Positions 51,283 through 59,855 of a stretch of DNA of 64,000 nucleotides are shown piece by piece. The stretch spans positions 1 through 64,000 of the forward strand of contig JAOTXX010000002.1 in the NCBI GenBank assembly GCA_029862185.1, given 5' to 3'. Origin of the DNA: Myxococcales bacterium (GTDB lineage: Bacteria; Myxococcota_A; Polyangia; Polyangiales; Houyiibacteriaceae). The notes beneath the pieces were generated by a model. That model made no database searches, was not told the origin of the DNA, and saw only the letters and a list, made by a program, of their open reading frames with translations. The first letter of the stretch is position 1. Every line of letters starts with the position of its first letter. A program made the position numbers and the translations under genes.

Positions 51283-53159
51283 GCGCCGCTTTCGAGGCAC
51301 TCGCGGTACCAGAGCTCCAAGATCATCATCGACCAGAGCTGAAACCCTCGCGGCTCTCCTCGTTGATGGCGGGCCAGCATGTCTTCGACGGCAACGGGGT
51401 CGAAAATGCCGCGTTCGCGAGCGCGCTGGTCGAGGAGCACGTCGCGCGAAAGCGGCGCGAGGTCTTGCCGCATCCAGCGATCGATCGGGAGCCCAAAGCC
51501 CTGCTTGGAGCGCGTGAGGATCGGCCGGGGCAAAAGCGTTTCCGACATCCGGCGGAGCAGAAACTTCGTCGTGAATCCGCGGAGCTTCAACGAACCCGGC
51601 AGCGAGGCTGCAAAGTCCATGAGCTCCTGGTCGACCAGTGGACAGCGCACCTCGAGCGAATGGGCCATGGAGGCGATGTCGACCTTGGTGAGGATGTTGT
51701 CGGTGAGGTAGGTTTGAATGTCGACGTCGAGAAGCCGGTTGACGGGATCTTTCGCGCGCGAGGCCTTGAACAGGCGTTCGAATTCCACAGCCATCTGGTC
51801 GTGCGCGAAGCGCTCCCGCATCGCAGGCGTGTAGATCGCCATGCGGTCTTTGTGCGGGATGGGTGAGGTCAGCCCCAAGAAGCGCTGGAACTCCGGCTGC
51901 ATGATTCGTTCGCCGTAGTCCCGGACTTCCTGTGCCTGTGGCGTGGGAAGGTGCGTGAGCACGCCGGCCAGGAGCTGCGGCAGCGGCCAGGGAAGCCGAC
52001 GAATGTTCCGGGCGGTGCGGCAATGCTTGTAGCGCCGGTAGCCGGCAAATGCCTCGTCTCCTCCGTCGCCGCTCAGCGCAACGGTTACACCGGTTCGTGT
52101 GTATTCGCAGAGGTACCAAGTTGGCAGCGCCGACGTGTCCGCGAAGGGCTCGCCGTAGTGCCGCACGAGCTGTGGCACGACGGAGGTCATGTCGGGGTCG
52201 ACGATCATCTCGTGGTGATCGGTCTCGTACCGTTCGGCGACCAGCTTGGCGTAGGGAAGCTCGCTGTTGTCCTTGCTCGTGAAGCCGACTGAGAACGTCT
52301 TGACCGGTTGAGAGGATTGGCGCGCCATCAGGGCGACGATCAGCGAGGAATCGAGGCCTCCGGAAAGGAACGCGCCGAGGGGGACATCGGACACCATGCG
52401 CACGCGGACGGCCTCTTCGACGATCTCGCGCAACTCTTCGGTCAGCGCATCGATGTCGCCGCCGTCACGAGGCTCGCCGAAGCGGAGACGATAGTAGGGC
52501 TCGGGCTCGTGGAACACACCAGCTTCGCAGACCAACCGGTGCCCGGCCGGCAGCTTCTTCACACCTTCGAATGCCGTCATCGGCGCTGGCACGTACTGCA
52601 TGGTGATGAACGCATCGATCGCGTCGAGGTCTGGCCGCTTCGCGAAACGCCTCGAGGCAGCCAGGGCGCCGAGCTCGGAGGCGAACACCAAGTCGTGCGA
52701 ACCGGCATGATAGAAGAGGGGCTTCTTTCCGAACCGATCGCGCGCAAGCACGAGGCGCTTGCGTGGCCGATCCCAGAGCGCGATGGCGAACATGCCGCGC
52801 AGATGGTCCACAAAATCAACGCCGTGCTCTTCGTAAAGATGCAGGACGACCTCGGAGTCGGAGCGCGACTTGAAGCGGTGTCCGCGCTGCTCGAGCTCCT
52901 TGCGAAGCTCGATGAAGTTGTAAATCTCCCCGTTTACGACGACCGAAATGGTGTCGTCTTCGTTGGTCATCGGCTGTGCGCCCTCGTGTCGCAAATCGAT
53001 GATGGACAACCTACGATGGCCGAGGCAGCAGGGGCCGTCGGTCCGCAGGCCGTGGTCATCCGGGCCACGGTACGTCATCGCGTCGCACATGCGACGAACC
53101 GCATCGGCCTCTGGTGCGGCGTTCTGATCGAGCGTTAGCAATCCTGCGATGCCGCACAC
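51279..53159 (-). CDS. asnB: Asparagine synthase (glutamine-hydrolysing) family amidotransferase
   Basis: A 626-residue AsnB-like protein. The N-terminal Ntn-type glutaminase begins MCGIAGLL (Cys2 nucleophile after Met removal) with RLSIIDLRHEGAQPM and NGEIYNF; the synthase domain has the pyrophosphate loop LGAFLSGGLDSSLIVALM and ALSGDGGDEAFAGYRRY. It transfers ammonia from glutamine to an adenylated carboxylate. Beside glycosyltransferases, members often amidate sugar carboxylates in surface polysaccharides, so that is an alternative to asparagine. It is divergent from the GT4 gene. Confidence 0.9.
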   Translation of the reverse strand: MCGIAGLLTLDQNAAPEADAVRRMCDAMTYRGPDDHGLRTDGPCCLGHRRLSIIDLRHEGAQPMTNEDDTISVVVNGEIYNFIELRKELEQRGHRFKSRSDSEVVLHLYEEHGVDFVDHLRGMFAIALWDRPRKRLVLARDRFGKKPLFYHAGSHDLVFASELGALAASRRFAKRPDLDAIDAFITMQYVPAPMTAFEGVKKLPAGHRLVCEAGVFHEPEPYYRLRFGEPRDGGDIDALTEELREIVEEAVRVRMVSDVPLGAFLSGGLDSSLIVALMARQSSQPVKTFSVGFTSKDNSELPYAKLVAERYETDHHEMIVDPDMTSVVPQLVRHYGEPFADTSALPTWYLCEYTRTGVTVALSGDGGDEAFAGYRRYKHCRTARNIRRLPWPLPQLLAGVLTHLPTPQAQEVRDYGERIMQPEFQRFLGLTSPIPHKDRMAIYTPAMRERFAHDQMAVEFERLFKASRAKDPVNRLLDVDIQTYLTDNILTKVDIASMAHSLEVRCPLVDQELMDFAASLPGSLKLRGFTTKFLLRRMSETLLPRPILTRSKQGFGLPIDRWMRQDLAPLSRDVLLDQRARERGIFDPVAVEDMLARHQRGEPRGFQLWSMMILELWYRECLESGA

Positions 53160-53292
53160 GTGAAGAAATGTCCCCGCTTCGAGCTAGAAGAGTGGCGGAT
53201 AGTTGTGCATCGTTTCGAGCGCGTCAAGCAGCCCGGACTTGCGGCGCTCCCATCGATGACCCATCGTTGCTCGCGATAAGAACCCGTTGATC

Positions 53293-54453
53293 ATGCCTGC
53301 CGCCGCCACCGCCGACTCGACGCGTCCCGACCTCGCGCTCTTGATTCCTTCCTATGCTGGAGGAGGAGCCGAGCGCGTGGCCTTGTTTCTGGCCCGCACC
53401 CTTGCCGAGTCCGGCCTGCGGGTCGATCTAGTCGTCGCCTGTGCGCATGGAGAGCTCCGTGACGAACCGCTGCCCGGCGTGAACAAAGTAGAGCTCGGGG
53501 CGATTACCGAGATCCTGGCCGCTCCGGCGTGGATTCGCTACATTGGGCGCGTTCGACCCCGCTGCGCCATGTCGATGATCCACACGGCGAACTTCTCGGC
53601 GGGGCTCGGAGCACGCTTCAATTCTGAAGTTCCAATCATCGTCAACCTGCGTATCGCTCTTCAGTGCGACCCTGCCGCGCAGTGGTGGTTCCGAAAATGG
53701 TTTGGTTTCGGAATGGAACGCTTTCTCTACCAGCGCGCCGCGCGGGTGGTGGGAGTCTCGCAGGGCGTCGCAGAAGAAGCTGCGGAGCTCTTCAACCTAG
53801 CGCCGGAAAAGGTGCTATCGATTCCCAATCCTCGGCGCTCGCGGGACGCGTCGATGCAAATCGCCGCAGAGCACGAGCCCTGGTTCGACAAGCCGGTCGT
53901 CCTCGGGGTTGGGCGCCTCGCCGCCCAAAAGGATTTTGCGATGATGCTTCGCGCGTTTGCCGAGCTAGTTCCCGAGCGAGACCTGCACCTGGTCATCCTG
54001 GGTAAGGGCCCCGAGCGCGCCGCCCTGGAGACTCAGGCGCGGGAACTCGGCCTCGCTGATCGCGTATTCTTCTCCGGCTTTGTGCCGAACCCCGAGGCCT
54101 ATATGCGTTGCGCTCGCGTCTTCGCGCTCTCGTCGCGCAATGAGGGATTCCCTGGGGCTCTGATCGAGGCCCTGGAAGCGGGGGCCGCCATCGTTTCGAC
54201 GGACTGCCCCTTCGGTCCGCACGAAGTTCTCGACAAAGGGCGATGGGGCCAACTCGTCCCCGTCGGAGATTCGCATGCGCTGGCGCTGGCGATCGTTGCC
54301 GAGCTCGAGCGACCGGACGTCGGTCATGCGGCGCGACGTGACGAGCGCGCCAACTGGATGAGACGCTACGACCCCCACGTGATCACCGATCGCTACGCCG
54401 ATCTGGTGCGAACGGTTATCGAAGAGTCCGGGGACGCCGATCACCCTAGATGA
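53293..54453 (+). CDS. GT4-family glycosyltransferase
   Basis: A 386-residue GT-B glycosyltransferase of family 4. The N-terminal domain starts ALLIPSYAGGGAERVALFLA; the C-terminal nucleotide-sugar domain has VLGVGRLAAQKDFAMMLRAF, LVILGKGPERAALE and the SRNEGFPGALIEALEAG segment with the conserved Glu. It would add a hexose to a lipid-linked or polysaccharide acceptor in the cytoplasm. The ATG at 53293 is chosen over the TTG at 53287. The gene lies opposite asnB, so both belong to the surface-polysaccharide set. Confidence 0.9.
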   Translation: MPAAATADSTRPDLALLIPSYAGGGAERVALFLARTLAESGLRVDLVVACAHGELRDEPLPGVNKVELGAITEILAAPAWIRYIGRVRPRCAMSMIHTANFSAGLGARFNSEVPIIVNLRIALQCDPAAQWWFRKWFGFGMERFLYQRAARVVGVSQGVAEEAAELFNLAPEKVLSIPNPRRSRDASMQIAAEHEPWFDKPVVLGVGRLAAQKDFAMMLRAFAELVPERDLHLVILGKGPERAALETQARELGLADRVFFSGFVPNPEAYMRCARVFALSSRNEGFPGALIEALEAGAAIVSTDCPFGPHEVLDKGRWGQLVPVGDSHALALAIVAELERPDVGHAARRDERANWMRRYDPHVITDRYADLVRTVIEESGDADHPR

Positions 54454-54567
54454 GCGGGAGCCCGGAAGCCTCTATCACGGCCTGTTTTCCCGCGGGACAG
54501 CGCTGGGAACAAGGCCGCAGGCCGTGCCGGCTTCTACGCACCCAGCAAGGGTGGTACTCTTCGGCCA

Positions 54568-54999
54568 ATGACCACCGTAGCGCAGTTACTCGATCACAAG
54601 GGCCACGATATCCAAGCCGTTTCACCCGATGACACGGTCTACGATGCGATCAAACGCATGTCCGATCTCGACATCGGCGCACTGGTCGTGATCGACGGCG
54701 AGAAGGTCATTGGCCTGATTACCGAGCGCGACTACGCCCGTAACGTCTTTCTCCTCGGCAAGGCTTCGCCGACCACCCGAGTGCGCGACGCGATGGCCGA
54801 GGAGGTCCTGTCCGTCGGCCGCAAGGCAACGACACGGGAATGCATGGCGATCATGACGGGAAAGCGAACGAGGCATCTGCTCGTGATGGAGGCTAACGAG
54901 CTCCTCGGCATCTTGTCGATCGGTGACCTCGTCCGCAGTATCGTTGCCGAGCAGGACATGACGATCGATCAGCTCGAGCAATACATCCTACGCGGTTGA
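54568..54999 (+). CDS. Two-CBS-domain protein
   Basis: A 143-residue protein made of two CBS motifs: HDIQAVSPDDTVYDAIKRMS / IGALVVIDGEKVIGLITERD and VLSVGRKATTRECMAIMTGK / HLLVMEANELLGILSIGDLV. Tandem CBS modules bind adenine nucleotides or SAM and regulate partner proteins. No effector domain is fused, so it acts through a partner that cannot be identified. It sits 3 bp before the desaturase gene, suggesting co-expression. Confidence 0.92.
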   Translation: MTTVAQLLDHKGHDIQAVSPDDTVYDAIKRMSDLDIGALVVIDGEKVIGLITERDYARNVFLLGKASPTTRVRDAMAEEVLSVGRKATTRECMAIMTGKRTRHLLVMEANELLGILSIGDLVRSIVAEQDMTIDQLEQYILRG

Positions 55000-55002
55000 T
55001 TC

Positions 55003-55950
55003 GTGGGGAAACGCAGCAAAGCCTGGCTCGAGCAGTTTACCACCGACGAGATTCGGGAGCTTCGCGCCATTCGCGAGCATCGGGCCTGGCTCACGCTGTT
55101 CGTCAACTATGGGCTGATCGCCGCGTCGATGGCCTTGGTCGCCTCCCTGCCCAACGTATTCACGGTCGTATTGGCGCTTTTCATCATCGGTGCGCGACAG
55201 CTCGGGCTCGCGGTCGTGATGCACGAAAGCGCGCATTACACGCTCTTCAAGAATCGCAAGTTCAACGACTTCGTGGGCAACTGGCTTGCGGGCTACCCGA
55301 TCTATCTGAGCGCAAACATGTACCGGGCGCATCACCTCGAGCATCACGCCAAGACCTGGACGGACGGCGATCCGGACCTCTCGCTCGCGACGACGTTTCC
55401 GGTCTCGAAAGCCAGCATGGCGCGAAAGGTCATCCGCGACCTGCTCGGCATCACCGGGTTGAAGAAGCTAATCGGCACCACCTATCTCGTGGTCAAGGTG
55501 ATCGGCGGCGAGGAGGTCGATTCCGGGACGCTTCCGATGCGAATGGAACGCCGTCCGGCGATTCGGATGGTCGTTGGCACAGTGCTCACCAACCTGATCC
55601 TCCTTGGAGTGCTGTGGGCCTTCGGCCATCCCTTGCTGTACCTCCTCTGGTTTGGCGCCTGGATGACGACGAACAATCTCGTCGCCCGCATCCGGTCGAT
55701 CGCCGAGCACGCGGTCGTCCCTGATTCGGGCGATCCGATGGGCCAAACCCGCACGGTGCGCGCCGGTTGGCTCGAACGGCTGTTGATCGCGCCCAACTGC
55801 GTTCAGTACCACCTGGAGCACCACCTGGTGATGACCGTGCCGCACTACAACCTCCCGAAGTTCCACGCGATGATGCGGGAGCGCGGGTTGCTCGAGGGCG
55901 CCTGCGTCGCCGACAACTACGTTCAGGTCCTGCGCGCAGCCGTCGCCTGA
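55003..55950 (+). CDS. Fatty acid desaturase family protein
   Basis: A 315-residue membrane di-iron desaturase. The three histidine boxes are HESAH, HHLEHHAKTW and HLEHHLVMTVPHYN, with membrane segments between (LFVNYGLIAASMALVASL, VVGTVLTNLILLGVLWAFG). It would insert double bonds, or hydroxylate, acyl or sterol-like chains using oxygen and an electron donor. The GTG at 55003 follows the CBS protein's stop by 3 bp. Specific substrate is not determined. Confidence 0.88.
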   Translation: MGKRSKAWLEQFTTDEIRELRAIREHRAWLTLFVNYGLIAASMALVASLPNVFTVVLALFIIGARQLGLAVVMHESAHYTLFKNRKFNDFVGNWLAGYPIYLSANMYRAHHLEHHAKTWTDGDPDLSLATTFPVSKASMARKVIRDLLGITGLKKLIGTTYLVVKVIGGEEVDSGTLPMRMERRPAIRMVVGTVLTNLILLGVLWAFGHPLLYLLWFGAWMTTNNLVARIRSIAEHAVVPDSGDPMGQTRTVRAGWLERLLIAPNCVQYHLEHHLVMTVPHYNLPKFHAMMRERGLLEGACVADNYVQVLRAAVA

Positions 55951-55969
55951 GGCGTGGAGGGCGTCTGCC

Positions 55970-56869
55970 TCAGCCCCGAGTCGCGGCAAGTGCTGCGATT
56001 AGGATCGTCAGGGCTACATAGCTGCTGGCGACACGCCGGTGCGACCAGCCCGACTGGTTCAGTCGCTGGTAGATGTGCGACTTGTGGGCCTCGAAGATGT
56101 CCTCGCGCTTGAGGAGTCGACGCATCAAGGTGAAGATGGCGTCGCCGAGGAGCGGCGCAGTTACGGCGCCGGCCCACCACATCGTGCTTGCGTCCGGTGC
56201 GCGGAGGAGGGCCAATGCGACGGCGCCGCCGAGGACAGTGCTTCCCGAGTCTCCCATGAAGATCTTTGCTGGCGGCCAGTTCCAGAATAGAAAGGCTACG
56301 AGAGCGGCGACCAGCAGCCACCAGCCGGGCTGGTTCAGGTACAGGGCAAAGAACCCCAGTTGGACGGCGCAGCAGCCGCCGACTAGGCCGTCGAGGCCGT
56401 CCATGAAGTTGTAGAAGTTGATCAGCGCCGTGATCGCGATAACGCTGAGCAATTGGGTCAACCACGGGGCGCCAAGCTGCCCGAGGACAGAGTCGAGGCC
56501 GGGGAACGAGCCGAAGAGAAACACCGCGAGACCTGCAGAGATGAGCTGAACGAGGTAACGGAGCTGCACCGAAAGCCCGCGTGCGTCGTCGACCGTGCCG
56601 ACCGCCCAGAGCGGCAGGAGCACGAGGATCGATCCTTTCAATAGAGACGGTGTGCCGTCTGCTTCCTCGTTCATGACGATGGCGGCGAGCATTGCCGTCA
56701 CAAAGAATGCGGCTACGAATGCGATGCCTCCGCCGCTTGGCGTAGGCCGTGTGTGTGAGCTTCGTTGGTTTGGGACGTCGATGAATTGGTCGGACAGACG
56801 GCGCGCAACGACCCAAATTCCAGTCCAGCTCAGCGCAAACGAGAGGATCGAGAGCATGGCCCAGCTCAT
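55970..56869 (-). CDS. Polyprenyl-phosphate sugar-1-phosphate transferase (WecA/WbcO/MraY-like)
   Basis: A 299-residue membrane enzyme with about ten hydrophobic segments. The family motifs are DVPNQRSSHTRPTPSGGGIA (the first Mg-binding/uridine loop), GTVDDARGLSVQLRYLVQL (DDxxxL), INFYNFMDGLDGLVGG (NxxNxxDGxDGL) and IFMGDSGSTVLGG, with EAHKSHIYQRLNQSGWSH near the C-terminus. It starts surface polysaccharide or O-antigen units by moving a HexNAc-1-phosphate onto undecaprenyl phosphate. Its start overlaps the epimerase stop. Confidence 0.92.
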   Translation of the reverse strand: MSWAMLSILSFALSWTGIWVVARRLSDQFIDVPNQRSSHTRPTPSGGGIAFVAAFFVTAMLAAIVMNEEADGTPSLLKGSILVLLPLWAVGTVDDARGLSVQLRYLVQLISAGLAVFLFGSFPGLDSVLGQLGAPWLTQLLSVIAITALINFYNFMDGLDGLVGGCCAVQLGFFALYLNQPGWWLLVAALVAFLFWNWPPAKIFMGDSGSTVLGGAVALALLRAPDASTMWWAGAVTAPLLGDAIFTLMRRLLKREDIFEAHKSHIYQRLNQSGWSHRRVASSYVALTILIAALAATRG

Positions 56870-57855
56870 GGTGCAGCCAACATGCGTCCTAGGCCTTCGT
56901 CCACGCCAATTGGGGGAGTCCAGCCGAGTTTTTCGTAAAGCGGTTCGATGTCAACGTACAGCGACGATTCCAACCGGCGAAGGGTGGCGCGGTCCAGAGG
57001 GAGAGACCAGCCCGTTGCATCGGCGATTGCTTCTGCCCCTCTGGCAACGCCGCGCAAAAGGGGCATCGGGACGGAAACGAGCCGCGTACGGCTCCCAGTC
57101 AGCGTGGCGATCCGGCGAACTAGCTCGGCCGTAGACAGGTCCTCGCCGTCGCCAAGCAAGAACACGGCGTCGGCGGCGTTGCGATGCGTGAGGGTCATCA
57201 TTACAGCCTCGACGAGGTTCTCGACGAACGTGAAGCTGCGGCGATTCGCGACGGCGCCGAGAGGGAGAGGCAGGCCGCGGCGCACGAGGCGTACGAGTCG
57301 GCCCATGTTCCCGGGGTTGCCGGGCCCATAGACGAGGGTGGGGCGAAGAATCGTCCAGACCAGGTTTGTCCCGCGGCTTTGATCGATGAGCACGCGCTCG
57401 GCCGCGAGCTTGCTTCGCCCGTACGGCGTTTCGGGTTTGCAAGGAGTGTCCAGCGTGACGAGCCTGTCCGACGAGGCCGTCACGGCTCCGATCGAGCTCA
57501 TCAGGATGAATCGTCGTACGCCCGCCTCGATCGATTGCTCTACCAACTGTGACGTCCCGCGTGCGTTCACGCTCATGAACGCCTCTTCGTCCTCGGCTGT
57601 CTCGTCGAGCACATGCGCACGCGCGGCAAGGTGGATGACGGCATCGACGTCCCGCAACGCTTCGCGCCAATCGGTGCCCGCGTGGATCTCGCCGATCACC
57701 AAGAGGCGGCGCGTGTTCGGAGCGATCGATTTGGGCAGCCGAGCTTCGGCGCCGGAGTCCCGTACGGGGAGGGTGAGCGAGTGCCCACCGCGTTCCAATG
57801 CTGGAAGGAGATGGCTGCCGACAAATCCTGTCGCACCCGTGACCAACACTTTCAT
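56866..57855 (-). CDS. NAD-dependent sugar epimerase (WbpV/WbiG type)
   Basis: A 329-residue extended SDR with MKVLVTGATGFVGSHLLPAL (NAD site), IHLAARAHVLDETAEDEEAF, SSIGAVTAS, TPYGRSKLAAERVL (YxxxK) and ILRPTLVYGPGNPGNM. It probably epimerises or reduces a UDP-sugar for the adjacent phosphotransferase. It overlaps both neighbours by 4 bp (ATGA at each end), so GT4, epimerase and phosphotransferase form one translationally coupled unit. Confidence 0.9.
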   Translation of the reverse strand: MKVLVTGATGFVGSHLLPALERGGHSLTLPVRDSGAEARLPKSIAPNTRRLLVIGEIHAGTDWREALRDVDAVIHLAARAHVLDETAEDEEAFMSVNARGTSQLVEQSIEAGVRRFILMSSIGAVTASSDRLVTLDTPCKPETPYGRSKLAAERVLIDQSRGTNLVWTILRPTLVYGPGNPGNMGRLVRLVRRGLPLPLGAVANRRSFTFVENLVEAVMMTLTHRNAADAVFLLGDGEDLSTAELVRRIATLTGSRTRLVSVPMPLLRGVARGAEAIADATGWSLPLDRATLRRLESSLYVDIEPLYEKLGWTPPIGVDEGLGRMLAAP

Positions 57856-59012
57856 GCGAAGCTCACGCCGAGCTCGCGGTAGCAGTTTTCCAAGCGCGCA
57901 AAGACGAACTGCTCGTCAAACGTGGTCACGACTCGCTCCCGGCCGGCTTCACCAAAACGCTGCGCAAGCTCACGGTCGGAGAGGACTTGCGCAATGGCGT
58001 GTTTCAGCGCGCTGCCGTCCCGAGCTGGAACGAGCAAACCCGTGACCTGATCTGCCACGGCCTCCCGGCAACCGCGGATTCGAGTCGCGACGACGGGGAG
58101 CTCCATAGCCATCGCTTCGAGGACCGAACGCGGCAGACCTTCGCGGTACGACGGCAAGACGAATACATCCAGGAGTCCCAACAGGTCTTGAACGTCGTCG
58201 CGAAACCCCGCGAACGTGACGTGTGAGTCGAGCCCGTGTTCGCCGATGAAGTCGACGAGCCGGTCTTGAAAATCATCGCGTTCGGTCGACAGCTGGCCGC
58301 CGATCACGATCAAATGGGCCTCTGGGAAATCCTCGCGGAGGAGTGACATGGCTTCGATGAGCTCGCCGAAGCCCTTTTCTTCGGTGATGCGTCCGGTGAT
58401 GCCGAGGATCGGTCCATGGCTTTCGGGAACACCGAGCTCCCTTCGGAGCTCCCTTCGGCGCTCCTCGTTCAGGGTCGTCCGGTCGAAGCGTCCCAAATCG
58501 ATGCCGTTGCCAAGATACCGAATCTTCTCGGCCGAGCCGAGCCCCGTCGTCACGGCCGTGTCGAAGTCTTCTTGGCTTTGCACCAAAATGCGGTCGGTGA
58601 TCTGGGCAACCGATTTCTCGATGCCATGGTAGAGCGCGTACTTCTGCCGGGGCATGTCGTCGTGAAAATAGAACCCGTGCGCCGTGTACAGGATTCGTTC
58701 TATGCCGGCGAGCTTTGCCGCGACGCGTCCCAAGACCGAAGCGACTGGGGCGTGTGTATGCACCAGGTCGTAGTTCTGCGCGCGCATGAGCTTGCTGAGA
58801 TCCAAGACGCTTTTCGAATTCGGCACCGGCGAGATTCTTCTGTCGATCTGAATTTCGTGAATGGTGTAGCCGCGGGCGCGCAGCCTCTCGACTCGCGGGT
58901 CAGGCGAGCATACCGCCTCCACCGAGAGCCCGCGCCCCCTGAGAAAGTCGATCTGGGGCAACAGCAGGGTCTCGAGACCGAATGCCACCGCGCAGACGTG
59001 GAGCACCTTCAT
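57852..59012 (-). CDS. GT4-family glycosyltransferase
   Basis: A 386-residue GT-B glycosyltransferase: MKVLHVCAVAFGLETLLLPQ, YTAHGFYFHDDMPRQK, ILGITGRITEEKGFGELIEA, LIVIGGQLSTERDDFQD and LPSYREGLPRSVLEAMAMEL, as in family 4 enzymes of polysaccharide or capsule synthesis. The ATG at 59012 is the start of the conserved region; the track's 59054 adds an unrelated tail. First gene of the three-gene surface-polysaccharide operon; divergent from the NnrU-like gene. Confidence 0.92.
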   Translation of the reverse strand: MKVLHVCAVAFGLETLLLPQIDFLRGRGLSVEAVCSPDPRVERLRARGYTIHEIQIDRRISPVPNSKSVLDLSKLMRAQNYDLVHTHAPVASVLGRVAAKLAGIERILYTAHGFYFHDDMPRQKYALYHGIEKSVAQITDRILVQSQEDFDTAVTTGLGSAEKIRYLGNGIDLGRFDRTTLNEERRRELRRELGVPESHGPILGITGRITEEKGFGELIEAMSLLREDFPEAHLIVIGGQLSTERDDFQDRLVDFIGEHGLDSHVTFAGFRDDVQDLLGLLDVFVLPSYREGLPRSVLEAMAMELPVVATRIRGCREAVADQVTGLLVPARDGSALKHAIAQVLSDRELAQRFGEAGRERVVTTFDEQFVFARLENCYRELGVSFA

Positions 59013-59077
59013 GACGCGGCGGAGTCTAGCAGCCCGCCTGGAGAACGGGCACAAACCGTCGTAGGCTGCCCTAGCCG

Positions 59078-59854
59078 ATGCAAGAAGGATTGGTCACCGC
59101 GCTCTTGTGGCTCTTGTTTGGCGGCAGTCATGTCGTCCTTTCCATTCGGGCGATTCGCACGCGCATGGTCGCGCGATTGGGTGAGGTGGGTTTCATTCTC
59201 GTCTACTCGCTCGTGGCGATCGGGACCTTTGCTGCACTGATCCACTACGTCGCGCTGCATCGCTTGGCAGAGCCTCAGACCTCTCTCCTGGTGACGGTTC
59301 CTCCGGTGCGCGGCGCGCTGATCGCGCTCTCAGTCATCGGCTTTTCGCTTTTCGTTGCGGCGGTGCTGGTCTACCCGAGGCTTCCAATGGCGACGTTTCG
59401 CCATCGCGTGATGCCCGCGCGAGGGATTCAACAGCTCACCCGACACCCGTTCTTCTCGGGCATTGCGATTTGGGCAGCGTCCCATGCATTGCTCGCGCCC
59501 TCGAGGGTGACGTTCGTCTTCTTCATCGGAGTGGTCGTCCTTTCGTTCGTGGGAGGCATGCATCAGGATCGCCGGCTCATAGCCGAGCTGGGGGAGCCCT
59601 ACCGCGCCTATGTCGCGGCGACTTCGTTCTGGCCGTTCGTCGCGGTCATCACCAAACGGCAAACGATCAACTGGCGCGAGCAACCGTGGTTCGCGTACGG
59701 CATCGGCATCGGGGCGAGTCTCGGCCTCTACGAAGTGCATGACGACATTTTCAATCGCGGTGGCGCATATGTGATCGCCGCTGTCACCGTGGGATCGATC
59801 CTCGCCCTCGTGAATTCGCGTGCACGCGCGCGGCGCCCACGGAAGGAATCTTGA
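59078..59854 (+). CDS. NnrU family membrane protein
   Basis: A 258-residue polytopic membrane protein. LFGGSHVVLSIRAIRTRMVARLGE at the N-terminus, MPARGIQQLTRHPFFSGIAIW in the middle and LIAELGEPYRAYVAATSFWP are typical of NnrU, a family linked to nitric oxide reduction in denitrifiers but found widely. No denitrification gene is nearby, so the function here is unclear. The amidase gene follows with a 1 bp gap. Confidence 0.88.
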   Translation: MQEGLVTALLWLLFGGSHVVLSIRAIRTRMVARLGEVGFILVYSLVAIGTFAALIHYVALHRLAEPQTSLLVTVPPVRGALIALSVIGFSLFVAAVLVYPRLPMATFRHRVMPARGIQQLTRHPFFSGIAIWAASHALLAPSRVTFVFFIGVVVLSFVGGMHQDRRLIAELGEPYRAYVAATSFWPFVAVITKRQTINWREQPWFAYGIGIGASLGLYEVHDDIFNRGGAYVIAAVTVGSILALVNSRARARRPRKES

Positions 59855-59855
59855 C

